The notes under the pieces were generated by a model that saw nothing but the letters and a program-made list of their open reading frames with translations, did no database searches and was not told the DNA's origin. The translations under genes and the position numbers were made by a program. DNA of 64,000 nucleotides from Gammaproteobacteria bacterium (GTDB lineage: Bacteria > Pseudomonadota > Gammaproteobacteria > Burkholderiales > Rhodocyclaceae), in the NCBI GenBank assembly GCA_018824085.1, contig JAHJHI010000039.1, positions 84,524 through 148,523 on the forward strand, read 5' to 3'. Positions 24,600 through 33,104 of this stretch are shown here, one piece after another; the stretch's first letter is position 1, and the number at the start of each line of letters is the position of its first letter.

Positions 24600-26054
24600 T
24601 TACTTCTTCCAGGGCGTCTTCGACAGGCCCCAGATGGGCGAGCTGATGGCCATGTCCATGTCGCGGGCAAAGATCGCAAAGCCGTCGTAGCCGTGATACG
24701 GCCCCGAGTAGTCCCAGCTGTGCATCTGGCGGAAGGGCACGCCCATCTTCTGGAACACGTACTTTTCCTTGATGCCCGAGCCGACGAGGTCAGGCTTGAT
24801 CTTCTCGACGAACTTCTCGAACTCGTGACCGGTCACGTCGTCGTAGATCAGCGTGCCGTCCTTCACGTAGTGCGTGGTGCGCTGGTAGTCGTCGTTGTGG
24901 CCGAACTCGTAGCCGGTTCCGACCACTTCCATGCCGAGATCCTCATAGGCACCGATGACGTGGCGCGGGCGCAGGCCGCCGACGAACAGCATCACCTTCT
25001 TGCCTTCCAGACGCGGGCGGTACTTGTCAATGACGGCCTGCATCAGCGGCTTGTACTTGGCGATCACGCGCTCGGTGTTTTCCTTGATCGTGTCGTCGAA
25101 GTGCGACGCGATCTCGCGCAGCGACTCCTCGATCTTGGTCGGGCCGAAGAAGTTGTATTCGACCCAGGGCACTCCGTACTTCTCTTCCATGTGCCGGCTG
25201 ATGTAGTTCATCGAGCGGTAGCAGTGCAGCACGTTGAGCTTGGCCTTCGGGGTGTTCTCCAGCTCGGCGATGGTGCCGTCGCCGGACCACTGGGCGATCA
25301 CGCGCAGGCCCATCTCTTCGAGCAGGATGCGGCTCGACCACGCGTCGCCACCGATGTTGTAGTCACCGATGATGGCGACGTCGTACGGCGTCGACACGAA
25401 GTCGGGGCGCTTGTCCTCGGTCTTGTCGAACACCCAGTCACGGATCGCGTCGTTGGCGATGTGGTGGCCGAGCGACTGCGACACGCCGCGGAAGCCCTCG
25501 CAGCGCACCGGCACGATGGTGTGGCCGTCGTACTGCCTGGACTTCTTCTTCGACACCGCTTCGATGTCGTCGCCGATCAGGCCGATCGGGCATTCGGACT
25601 GGACCGTGATGCCCTTGTTCAGCGGGAACAGGTCCTGGATCTCGTCCATGATGACTTCCAGCTTCTTGTCACCGCCGAAGACGATGTCCTTCTCCTGGAA
25701 ATCCGACGTGAACTGCATGGTCACGAAGGTATCCACACCGGTCACGCCGATGTAGTAGTTGCGGCGCGCGGCCCACGAATACTGGCCGCAGCCGACCGGG
25801 CCGTGCGAGATGTGGATCATGTCCTTGATCGGACCCCACACGACGCCCTTGGAGCCGGCGTAGGCACAGCCGCGGATCGTCATCACGCCGGGCAGCGACT
25901 TGATGTTGGACTTCACGCCACAGTCGGGCTTGCCTTCCTCATGCACGTTGAGGTGCTTGGCCCGCTTCTTGGCGGTCTTTTCCGGGTAGGCCTTCAGCAC
26001 CTCTTCGATGAGAGCTGCGTTCTGGGCCTTCTTTTCGTCAATTGTCATGCTCAT
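24600..26054 (-). CDS. nifD: Nitrogenase MoFe protein alpha subunit NifD
   Basis: A 484-residue NifD. P-cluster Cys ligands appear in [28 protein letters not shown] and [13 protein letters not shown]; the FeMo-co ligands are Cys in [15 protein letters not shown] and His in [16 protein letters not shown]. These match the Mo-type and not the V- or Fe-only enzymes. It follows nifH after 116 bp. Confidence 0.98.
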   Translation of the reverse strand: MSMTIDEKKAQNAALIEEVLKAYPEKTAKKRAKHLNVHEEGKPDCGVKSNIKSLPGVMTIRGCAYAGSKGVVWGPIKDMIHISHGPVGCGQYSWAARRNYYIGVTGVDTFVTMQFTSDFQEKDIVFGGDKKLEVIMDEIQDLFPLNKGITVQSECPIGLIGDDIEAVSKKKSRQYDGHTIVPVRCEGFRGVSQSLGHHIANDAIRDWVFDKTEDKRPDFVSTPYDVAIIGDYNIGGDAWSSRILLEEMGLRVIAQWSGDGTIAELENTPKAKLNVLHCYRSMNYISRHMEEKYGVPWVEYNFFGPTKIEESLREIASHFDDTIKENTERVIAKYKPLMQAVIDKYRPRLEGKKVMLFVGGLRPRHVIGAYEDLGMEVVGTGYEFGHNDDYQRTTHYVKDGTLIYDDVTGHEFEKFVEKIKPDLVGSGIKEKYVFQKMGVPFRQMHSWDYSGPYHGYDGFAIFARDMDMAISSPIWGLSKTPWKK

Positions 26055-26117
26055 TTGATCACTCCTGTACGTATCGAGAGCGGAGGGAGGAGAACCATCG
26101 GGGCGCCGGCGCAGGCC

Positions 26118-26150
26118 GGGAGCCTGCGGGCCTTGCGGCCCATGGCTCCC
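26118..26150 (-). repeat. Stem-loop in the nifH-nifD spacer
   Basis: Outer arms GGGAGCC (26118-26124) and GGCTCCC (26144-26150); inner GGGCC-TTGC-GGCCC (26128-26141). Such hairpins after nifH are common and are thought to stabilise the nifH mRNA so that Fe protein is made in excess. Confidence 0.65.
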
Positions 26151-26170
26151 GACCCTCGACTCTCGGGCTC

Positions 26171-27109
<939 letters not shown>

Positions 27110-27201
27110 TTACCGTGCCACCGGATGCAGCCCCTCGTTCCCTTATTGGTCTTCGTGGTAAGCAACTGGTCGGCGAGACATGGTCGGTGCATGCCCACTT
27201 G

Positions 27202-27217
27202 AGCAACTGCCGTGCCA
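27202..27217 (-). promoter_or_regulatory. Sigma-54 promoter of nifHDK
   Basis: Minus-strand TGGCACGGCAGTTGCT is a perfect match to TGGCACG-N4-TTGCW. Transcription should start near 27190, giving a leader of about 140 nt. Confidence 0.93.
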
Positions 27218-27297
27218 CTCGCACGACATGCGTTCGAGAGTGCGTGCCGACGCCGTTTGCGGCACGCCCGCCGCAGTCCGGGCGCGTTCTCGCCGGA

Positions 27298-27313
27298 TGT
27301 GACAAACACGACA
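27298..27313. promoter_or_regulatory. NifA site shared by nifH and the globin operon
   Basis: TGTGACAAACACGACA is an exact TGT-N10-ACA, 82 bp from the nifH -24 element and about 112 bp from the globin one. It is the only such site between the two divergent sigma-54 promoters. Confidence 0.82.
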
Positions 27314-27424
27314 ATGTAAGCAGGCCTGTGCGGATTGGCCGGCCCCGTACAGAGTCGCCACGGCGGCCCGCGGGCAGGCCGCGGCCCGCCCGCCTGCGGG
27401 CTTTGCGCCTCGCGGCGGTCGAGC

Positions 27425-27440
27425 GGGTACGGGGCTTGCT
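27425..27440 (+). promoter_or_regulatory. Sigma-54 promoter of the globin operon
   Basis: GGGTACGGGGCTTGCT: intact TTGCT, GG/GC spacing correct, -24 block with two changes. Predicted start near 27452, 22 nt before the ATG at 27474. Confidence 0.65.
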
Positions 27441-27473
27441 GGGTTGTGGAGAACGCATTGCCAGGTCCGCGCC

Positions 27474-27941
27474 ATGGACACGCTCCGCCCCGCCGCCAAG
27501 TCTGTCGCCCCCTCCGTCGCATCCGCGGCGGCGCCGCTCAATCCGCACTTCGAACGCATCGGCGGCGAAGACGCCATCGCACGACTGGTCGAGCGCTTCC
27601 ATCACCACATGAGCACGCTGCCGCAGGCCGCCGGCATCCGCGCCATGCACCCGGCGGATCTCGGTCCGGTCAAGCGCGTGCTGATCAACTACCTCGTGGA
27701 ATGGACCGGCGGTCCGCAGCGCTATTCCGCCGAGCGCGGCCATCCGCGCCTGCGCAAGAAACACCTTGCGTTCCCGATCGGCCCCGCCGAACGGGACGCA
27801 TGGATGGACTGCATGCGTACAGCATTGCAGGAGACCGTGACCGATGCCGCCCTGCGGCAACAACTCGAGCAGGCTTTTTTCAAGACCGCGGATTTCATTC
27901 GCAACGATCAGGGGAACCACCATGAGCATCACCATAGCTAG
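27474..27941 (+). CDS. Group 2 truncated hemoglobin, nif-linked
   Basis: A 155-residue truncated globin of the trHbO type. The F-helix segment GHPRLRKKHLAFPIG contains the proximal His, and AERDAWMDCM holds the conserved Trp (G8). At the B10 position, where Tyr is usual, the sequence reads RFHHHM, so His replaces Tyr; ligand chemistry may differ. The His-rich tail is HHEHHHS. Likely function is oxygen or NO scavenging for nitrogenase, comparable in concept to the nif-linked cyanobacterial GlbN. It overlaps the next gene by 20 nt. Confidence 0.88.
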   Translation: MDTLRPAAKSVAPSVASAAAPLNPHFERIGGEDAIARLVERFHHHMSTLPQAAGIRAMHPADLGPVKRVLINYLVEWTGGPQRYSAERGHPRLRKKHLAFPIGPAERDAWMDCMRTALQETVTDAALRQQLEQAFFKTADFIRNDQGNHHEHHHS

Positions 27942-28515
27942 CTCCGCATTCGCCTCGCTGGAAGCCGAAAGGCGGCTGCTGAACGCGGTCTTCAAGGGCC
28001 CGACCGGCAAGGACGGCCGGGTCGGCTTCCGCGGCGACATCGCGCTGAAGTTCGCGCAGCAGTACGCCGACGAGGCACGGCCGCCGGAAATCAGCATGGA
28101 CCAGGTGATATCCGCGGCGCACGAGGGCGAGCAGCAGATACCGTTCCTGACAGGCTTCCTGCTTTCGTTCGAATACCTGAAGCTGCTGGCCGACGTGCTG
28201 GGCGAGGCGCTTTCGCCGACCGGCAAGTACTTCCTGTTCTGCGACAACATCGACCTGTCGAAGAAGTACCAGGTGCAGTACGGCGGCGCGACGTTCTACA
28301 TCCTGCCGATCGATGAGGCGACGGTGTACAACGAGCTGCTCGAACTGCTCTATCTGGAGAAGACGGAACTGAAGAAATTCGACACCGCCGGCAAGGTGGA
28401 TGCGGTGGCCGACGCCGCGCTCAAATTTTCCGGCAAGTTTCCGGAGATCACCTACGAGGAAGGCCTGAAGCTGATGGGCCCGATCCGCAACCTGTACGAG
28501 AACCGCCCGGTCTGA
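27922..28515 (+). CDS. Unknown 197-aa protein in the globin operon
   Basis: I do not recognise this protein. It is soluble, acidic and mainly helical, with short hydrophobic segments (PFLTGFLLSFEYLKLLADVL, YKYFLFCDN-like region, ATVYNELLELLYLEK). It has one Cys and no classical redox or nucleotide motif. The ATG at 27922 has GGGGAA upstream and lies within the end of the globin gene, implying translational coupling. A nif function is implied by co-transcription with the globin and nifO. Confidence 0.65.
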   Translation: MSITIASSAFASLEAERRLLNAVFKGPTGKDGRVGFRGDIALKFAQQYADEARPPEISMDQVISAAHEGEQQIPFLTGFLLSFEYLKLLADVLGEALSPTGKYFLFCDNIDLSKKYQVQYGGATFYILPIDEATVYNELLELLYLEKTELKKFDTAGKVDAVADAALKFSGKFPEITYEEGLKLMGPIRNLYENRPV

Positions 28516-28542
28516 CGCGCCTGCGCCCCGCACGGCACGGCC

Positions 28543-28974
28543 ATGAGTCACGTCGTCTTCTTCGAGAAACCCGGCTGCGGCGGCAACGCCAGGCAGAAGC
28601 AGTGGCTGCTCGACGCCGGCCACACTCTCGACGTGCGCAGCCTGCTGGCCGAGCCGTGGACGCCCGGCGCCCTGCTGGCATGGCTCGCGCCGCTGGCGGT
28701 CGCCGACTGGTTCAACCGCTCCGCCCCGCGCGTGAAGTCGGGCGAGATCGTGCCCGACGGCCTCGACCGCGACACCGCGCTCGCGCTGCTGCTGGCCGAA
28801 CCGCTGCTGATCCGCCGGCCGTTGCTGCAGGCCGGCGACGAACGCCGGGTCGGTTTCGACCCGGCCGCCATCGACGCCTGGATCGGCCTCGACAGCGCCA
28901 CCGCCCGGCGTTCGCGCGCCCGGTCGGAAGGCTGCGCCGCGGGCATGGGCGAAGGCGGATGCGCACCGCCGTGA
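28543..28974 (+). CDS. nifO: Nitrogenase-associated protein NifO (ArsC-like)
   Basis: A 143-residue thioredoxin-fold protein of the ArsC/Spx family. VVFFEKPGCGGNARQKQWLLDAGH matches the nitrogenase-associated NifO branch, with a CGGN motif in place of the redox CxxC. Azotobacter NifO is linked to molybdenum partition between nitrogenase and nitrate reductase. The tail carries CAAGMGEGGCAPP. Third gene of the globin operon, 27 bp after the 197-aa gene. Confidence 0.85.
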   Translation: MSHVVFFEKPGCGGNARQKQWLLDAGHTLDVRSLLAEPWTPGALLAWLAPLAVADWFNRSAPRVKSGEIVPDGLDRDTALALLLAEPLLIRRPLLQAGDERRVGFDPAAIDAWIGLDSATARRSRARSEGCAAGMGEGGCAPP

Positions 28975-29007
28975 CCGGGGTGCAGCGATCGGAACAGCCT
29001 GTCGCAA

Positions 29008-29041
29008 TGCCGGTGTCCGGCCAGCGCACCGATGACCGGCA
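29008..29041. terminator. Inverted repeat between nifO and the 55-aa gene
   Basis: Perfect 7-bp arms TGCCGGT (29008-29014) and ACCGGCA (29035-29041) in the short space between convergent genes. No T-run; a probable terminator by position only. Confidence 0.4.
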
Positions 29042-29051
29042 CGCCGCCCGC

Positions 29052-29219
29052 TCAGTCGGGCGTCATGTCCGGCTGCAGCACGACCTCGTCCGGCAGACCG
29101 TTGTCGTTGTGCTGCACGTCAATGCCGCCCAGCGGCGAATAGCCCTCGTCGCCTTCGAGCAGCACGGTCGCCTCCTGCGGCAGTGCGCGCAGCCTCTCCA
29201 TCAGTTGTCCGACATTCAC
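29052..29219 (-). CDS. Small 55-aa protein of unknown function
   Basis: A GTG start at 29219 follows a GGAAAGGGGGG purine tract and gives MNVGQLMERLRALPQEATVL... with an acidic C-terminal half (EVVLQPDMTPD). The frame stays open upstream to 29279, but that would overlap the divergent gene at 29263. No motif was recognised. The pattern of a short helix followed by LLEGDEGYSPLGGIDV is regular and conserved-looking. Confidence 0.55.
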   Translation of the reverse strand: MNVGQLMERLRALPQEATVLLEGDEGYSPLGGIDVQHNDNGLPDEVVLQPDMTPD

Positions 29220-29262
29220 ACGGGCCCCCCTTTCCTTTGACGACCGATCCCGAGCACGCGAC

Positions 29263-29538
29263 ATGACTGCCACGACCACGCATCAACGCTACTTCCTGAC
29301 CTATCGCGGCGTGAAGCTGCCGCTGCAGTTCGCCGAGGAACTGGCGGCCGACGCGCTGAGCAACCGCAACACCTACTTCGTCGTCACCTGCGATGACGCC
29401 GGACGCATGCTGCGTTGCGAGAAGCTGGTGTATGGCGAAGTCGAAATGAGCCACGTCTACGCCTATGACGACGACGGCCGCCTGGTCAGCGCCTGCATCA
29501 CCGTGGGCGACGACGAACCGCAGTGGATGCATTTCTGA
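29263..29538 (+). CDS. Conserved-looking 91-aa protein
   Basis: A 91-residue soluble protein beginning MTATTTHQRYFLTYRGVKLPLQF with alternating beta-strand-like segments (NTYFVVTCDDAGRMLRCEKLVYGEVEMSHVYAYDDDGRL). I do not know a function. The codon use is like that of its neighbours. It is divergent from the 55-aa gene with only 43 bp between starts, and no sigma-54 element is visible. Confidence 0.6.
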   Translation: MTATTTHQRYFLTYRGVKLPLQFAEELAADALSNRNTYFVVTCDDAGRMLRCEKLVYGEVEMSHVYAYDDDGRLVSACITVGDDEPQWMHF

Positions 29539-29580
29539 CGCGCACGATTGCCCTGCGTGCGGCGTGCGGACGACACGCCT

Positions 29581-29949
29581 TCAATCGGGGCAGGCGGTGA
29601 AGGCGAACAGGCCGGGCTGCTCCTGCCGGTAGACGCGCAGCCACATCATCGTCGCCGGCACCAGCGCGCTGACGGCGAACCACAGCGTGTCGTCGTCCCG
29701 CGCGCCGGCCAGGGTGCGCCCGATCAGCTCCCAATCGTCCCAGCCCAGCTCCGGCATCAGCGAACGCGCAACCGCCGGCATGCCCTGCACACAGCCGGCA
29801 ATGACGGCCAGCTGTTCGAGCACCGCGCGCAGGGTCAGCCGGGAACGCTGCAGTTCATCGCGCCCGATGCCTTCGGTGAGGATGAGCACGCCGCTGCACG
29901 CCTGTTCCAGACTCGACAGCGACGCGGCACTGAAGATGGAGTCGGGCAA
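29581..29949 (-). CDS. Unknown 122-aa protein, last gene of the nifB operon
   Basis: Not recognised. Largely helical and hydrophobic at intervals (LEQLAVIAGCVQGMP, ALVPATMMWLRVYRQ), with 3 Cys but no cluster pattern. It starts 3 bp after the stop of the Cys-rich 77-aa gene, which ties it to the same transcript. Confidence 0.6.
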   Translation of the reverse strand: MPDSIFSAASLSSLEQACSGVLILTEGIGRDELQRSRLTLRAVLEQLAVIAGCVQGMPAVARSLMPELGWDDWELIGRTLAGARDDDTLWFAVSALVPATMMWLRVYRQEQPGLFAFTACPD

Positions 29950-29952
29950 GGT

Positions 29953-30186
29953 TCAGGCGCCGATGCGGTTCTCGAAGTTCAGCGCCTGGACCTTGCCGAC
30001 GGCGCCACACTTCACGCAACGCCAGCCAGCCGAGAAGGCCTGGTTCGAACAGGCCGCGTCATAGGTCTGGCGACAGCCTTCGTAGCCGCACTCACAGCGG
30101 AATGTCTGGCCGTTGCACTTGCCGCCGAGGCCGGTGCGCTTGCCGGTGCACAGGCCGCGCTGGCCCTTGATTGCGTCATAGCTCAT
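29953..30186 (-). CDS. Cys-rich 77-aa protein (zinc or Fe-S binding)
   Basis: Eight Cys in 77 residues: C13, C24, C31, C33, C38, C46, C57 and C60. The pairing FRCECGYEGC and WRCVKCGAVG suggests a treble-clef or zinc-ribbon-like metal site, or a small Fe-S protein. I do not recognise a family. It lies 43 bp after the 2Fe-2S ferredoxin gene and 3 bp before the 122-aa gene. Confidence 0.65.
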   Translation of the reverse strand: MSYDAIKGQRGLCTGKRTGLGGKCNGQTFRCECGYEGCRQTYDAACSNQAFSAGWRCVKCGAVGKVQALNFENRIGA

Positions 30187-30229
30187 TGTTGTCTTCCTGT
30201 CGTTCCGGTTCTTTCATCGACGTGGCCGC

Positions 30230-30526
30230 TCAGACGAAGCTGAGGATTTCCACCGTCACGTCCTCTTCACCCATCTGCGCCTGACAGGCCAGACGCGACC
30301 TGGAGCTGACGCCGACGATGGCGTCCAGCTTCTCGTTCTCTGCGCGGGTCGTCTTCGACAGGCTCTTGCGGCCGTCGTTGATGGCCACGTGACAGGCGCC
30401 GCACTGCGCCTGCCCGCCGCACTTGCTGATCAGTTTCTCGCCGGCGGCCAGAATGGCCGACAGCAGCGTCGTTCCCGCGGCCACGTCGCTCTTGTGGCCG
30501 GACGGCATGATGGTGAGGGTGGGCAT
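30230..30526 (-). CDS. Plant-type 2Fe-2S ferredoxin, nif-linked
   Basis: A 98-residue ferredoxin with C-x5-C-x2-C (KCGGQAQCGACH) and the distal Cys in RLACQAQMG. It resembles the FdxD-type 2Fe-2S ferredoxins found in nif clusters of phototrophs and other diazotrophs. A probable electron carrier; the specific partner is unknown. It follows the SIR2-like gene by 33 bp. Confidence 0.88.
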   Translation of the reverse strand: MPTLTIMPSGHKSDVAAGTTLLSAILAAGEKLISKCGGQAQCGACHVAINDGRKSLSKTTRAENEKLDAIVGVSSRSRLACQAQMGEEDVTVEILSFV

Positions 30527-30559
30527 GGTGTTCTCCTGCTTTGTCAGGGTGGTTTGGAA

Positions 30560-31405
30560 TCAGGCCGGCTCGGCCGTCGCGCACATGCGCGCGGCGAAGT
30601 CGGCCAGGGACATCGTGATGCGGGTGATGTTCTGCTCGTCGAGGAACTTCGCTTCCATCCGGGTGGGCTCTTCCGGCAGCAGCGCCCAGTGCGTGTCGCT
30701 GGAACGCTTCATGATCTGGCGCGCGAACGTGCGCGTGAGCTGGTCGTTGAAGCGGCAGCCGAGGAAGAGGAAGTTGCGGCCCTTGCGCAGCGCCTGGATC
30801 TCGGCCGGGATCGGTGTCTGGATGTCGATCTCGGTCAGCACCTCGACGTAATCGGTGTCCGACACGAGGTAGTTGCCGGACGGGCTGGTGCCGCCGATCG
30901 GCTTGTACAGGATGGTTTTCCAGTCGGGCGAGCGGTCGGGCACCGGATTGCCGTCTGCGTCATACCAGCCGGTCCAGGTGCCGAAATGCTCGGACTGCGA
31001 CAGGCCCTGCACCTCGCCCCACTTCACGCCTGCCGCGTGCAGCGCCGACGCCATCGCTTCGTCATACCAGGTATCGACGATGAGCGGCAGGCCGAGGCCG
31101 GCGAGCCAGCCGTGCAGCGGCGCGTGGTGAGGCGGCGCCGAGAATGCGCTGTTCATCTGGTCGACCAGCGTCTTGCGGTGCTTGAAGTTCTCGATGAACT
31201 GCGCCGCCTGCGTCAGGCGGTTGCGGATCTTGTGCGGCACCGACACCTTCGCGGTGAGCAGCGCAACAAGTGCTTCGGGGGAACCCGGCGCGGCGTATTC
31301 GGGCACCAGTGAAAGCACGTGCTGGCCCAGATAGGGCACGATGCGGCCGGCGCGGAGCGCGGCGTCGAATTCGTCGGGCAGTTCGGCCAGGATGCGGGGG
31401 GTCAT
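30560..31405 (-). CDS. SIR2-like (SIR2_2-type) domain protein in the nif operon
   Basis: A 281-residue protein with a degenerate SIR2 fold pattern: PYLGQHV (cf. PFLGAGxS) near residue 24, HGWLAGLGLPLIVDTWYDEAM (residues 98-118; TWYD in place of TNYD), LYKPIGG (residues 167-172, in place of KLHG), the loop YLVSDTDYVEVLTEID, and NFLFLGCRFNDQLTR (211-225). These are the landmarks of SIR2_2-type domains, which bind or cleave NAD in several systems. Here several key positions are altered, so catalysis is uncertain. It is tightly placed between DegT-like and ferredoxin genes in the nifB operon. Confidence 0.72.
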   Translation of the reverse strand: MTPRILAELPDEFDAALRAGRIVPYLGQHVLSLVPEYAAPGSPEALVALLTAKVSVPHKIRNRLTQAAQFIENFKHRKTLVDQMNSAFSAPPHHAPLHGWLAGLGLPLIVDTWYDEAMASALHAAGVKWGEVQGLSQSEHFGTWTGWYDADGNPVPDRSPDWKTILYKPIGGTSPSGNYLVSDTDYVEVLTEIDIQTPIPAEIQALRKGRNFLFLGCRFNDQLTRTFARQIMKRSSDTHWALLPEEPTRMEAKFLDEQNITRITMSLADFAARMCATAEPA

Positions 31406-31432
31406 GATCGGTCCTCGTTGGATGCGGCAGGG

Positions 31433-32581
31433 TCAGTAGATGGCGGCGCCGGCACCGACATTGGTGGCGGCATCCTTCAGCGTCCCCACGACGAAGCGGA
31501 CTTCGTCCTCTTCGATGAAGCTGTGGAAGGGCAACGCCAGCGAACGGTCACCGATGCGATCGGTGTTCGGGAGCTGGCCGCGCTTGTAGCCGTACTGCTG
31601 GTAATGGAACTGGTGATGCAGCGGACGGCAGTAGGCCGCCACCTCGATCGCCTCGGTGTCGAGATCCTCGACCAGCTGCGCACGCGCGCTCAGCGTGAAG
31701 CGCTTGCCCAGATGCACGACGTAGAGCATCCAGTGAACCTCGTCGACATCCTGCGCCAGATACGGCGGCTTGATGCCTTCGAAGGTCTGCATCTGCTCGT
31801 GGTACCAGACCTCGACCTGCTTGCGCCGGGCGTGTATTTCGTCGATGCGCTCGACCTGCGCGATGCCGATCGCGGCGGCGATGTCACTCATGTTTGCGGA
31901 CAGCGGCACGCGACTGCCCACCGACACGGAGTTGCGGTCGCTCAGCGCGTGCGAGCGCAGGTAGCGCAGCTCGCTCGCCAGTCGCGGATCGTCGGTCAGC
32001 ACCATGCCGCCCTCGCCACAGTTCAGAGCCAGCGGCTGAGAGAAATCGAAGATGGACATGTCGCCGAACGTGCCCACCAGCCGGCCCGCGTAGCGCGAGC
32101 CGATGGCTTCGGTCGAGTCCTCGATGAGGGCCACGCCGTGTCGCGTCGCCAGTTCGCGCAGTTCCGTCCAGGCAGCCGGGTGGCCGTTGCAGTTGTTGGC
32201 GAGGATGGCCCTGGTGCGTGGCGTGACCAGTGCCGCCACGGCGGTCGGCGCGACCGCTCCGGACCAGTAGTCGATGTCGGCCAGCACCGGTGTGGCGCCG
32301 GCGTGCACGATGGCGTTCGCGATGTGGTGCCAGCTGTACGCGCTCGCAATCACCTCGTCGCCCGGCCCGATGCCGAGCGCGCGCAGCGCGAGCCAGCAGC
32401 CCGTCATGCCGCTCGACACGGCAACCGCGTAGGCGCGTCCGTGCAGGTCGGCGAACACCGACTCGAACGCCTCGACCATGGGACCGCCCGACAGGCGGCC
32501 GGAGCGCATCACCTGTCCAACCAGCGCGGCTTCGCGCTCGCCGAGGTCGGCGATCGAAAGGGGTATCCAGTCGCTGTCCAT
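31433..32581 (-). CDS. DegT/DnrJ/EryC1/StrS-family protein lacking the PLP lysine
   Basis: A 382-residue fold-type I protein of the sugar-aminotransferase (DegT) family: VAVSSGMTGCWLALRALGIGPGDEVI, ASAYSWHHIANAIVHAGATPVLADID, LIEDSTEAIGSRY. The cofactor lysine, normally six residues before EGG, is Leu (FDFSQPLALNCGEGGMV), so a Schiff base cannot form as usual. Aminotransfer is therefore unlikely; a structural role or a different chemistry is possible. The start at 32581 (MDSDWIPLSI) is 5 bp after the 90-aa gene. Confidence 0.85.
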   Translation of the reverse strand: MDSDWIPLSIADLGEREAALVGQVMRSGRLSGGPMVEAFESVFADLHGRAYAVAVSSGMTGCWLALRALGIGPGDEVIASAYSWHHIANAIVHAGATPVLADIDYWSGAVAPTAVAALVTPRTRAILANNCNGHPAAWTELRELATRHGVALIEDSTEAIGSRYAGRLVGTFGDMSIFDFSQPLALNCGEGGMVLTDDPRLASELRYLRSHALSDRNSVSVGSRVPLSANMSDIAAAIGIAQVERIDEIHARRKQVEVWYHEQMQTFEGIKPPYLAQDVDEVHWMLYVVHLGKRFTLSARAQLVEDLDTEAIEVAAYCRPLHHQFHYQQYGYKRGQLPNTDRIGDRSLALPFHSFIEEDEVRFVVGTLKDAATNVGAGAAIY

Positions 32582-32586
32582 GGCAT

Positions 32587-32859
32587 CTACTCCCGCGCTT
32601 CCGGCTGCGTCAGCACGATGCCGTGGGCGGCCAGCGGATCGGCGGTGACCGACCAGCAATGGCCGTCGCTGTGCATCAGGAACAGGTCGCGATCGCCGAT
32701 GCGCAGGGCCGGCGTCTCGCCGCGCATGTCGAACGCATCGACCGTCGATGCGCGGATGCCCGGCAAGGCGCGACGCACGCCGTCGACCGCGTCCCGCAGG
32801 CTGCCGGCCGCGAGCGTGATGCGCGCCACCTCCGTCAACTGTTCGGCATTGATGCCCAT
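32587..32859 (-). CDS. Unknown 90-aa protein between nifT and the DegT-like gene
   Basis: A 90-residue soluble protein (MGINAEQLTEVARITLAAGSLRDAVDGVRRAL...) with an N-terminal helical part and a C-terminal beta-like part (ALRIGDRDLFLMHSDGHCWSVTADPL). I do not know a function. It starts 1 bp after the nifT stop region and ends 5 bp before the DegT-like gene, so it is in the nifB operon. Confidence 0.65.
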   Translation of the reverse strand: MGINAEQLTEVARITLAAGSLRDAVDGVRRALPGIRASTVDAFDMRGETPALRIGDRDLFLMHSDGHCWSVTADPLAAHGIVLTQPEARE

Positions 32860-32860
32860 G

Positions 32861-33076
32861 TCAGTCGCGCCCCCCGGTCAGCCGCGCCTCGACTGTGATC
32901 GGCAGGCGCGTGTCGGCGGCCATCTCCGGCAGATCCAGCGTCCAGCCGTTGGCGAGCGTGATCTGGCCGCCCCACATGTCGGGACGTTCCATCTGCACGA
33001 TGGGCTCTTCCAGATCCTTCTTGGGGACGTAGAGCGACAGCTCACCCTTGCTGCTCTTGCGGATCATGACTTTCAT
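32861..33076 (-). CDS. nifT: NifT/FixU
   Basis: A 71-residue NifT: MKVMIRKSSKGELSLYVPKKDLEEPIV, WGGQITLANGWTLDLPEMA and RLPITVEAR are diagnostic. It is usually beside nifK; its function is unknown but it is considered a nitrogenase maturation accessory. Here it is placed between nifS and the DegT-like section. Start at 33076 with GGAGC upstream. Confidence 0.93.
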   Translation of the reverse strand: MKVMIRKSSKGELSLYVPKKDLEEPIVQMERPDMWGGQITLANGWTLDLPEMAADTRLPITVEARLTGGRD

Positions 33077-33104
33077 TGCGGGCTCCGTTCGGATGGGTGG
33101 GTGT

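Noticed and set aside
27112..27118. Second -24-like CGTGCCA in the nifH leader
   Set aside because: No GCAA-type block at the correct spacing, so it is not a second promoter.
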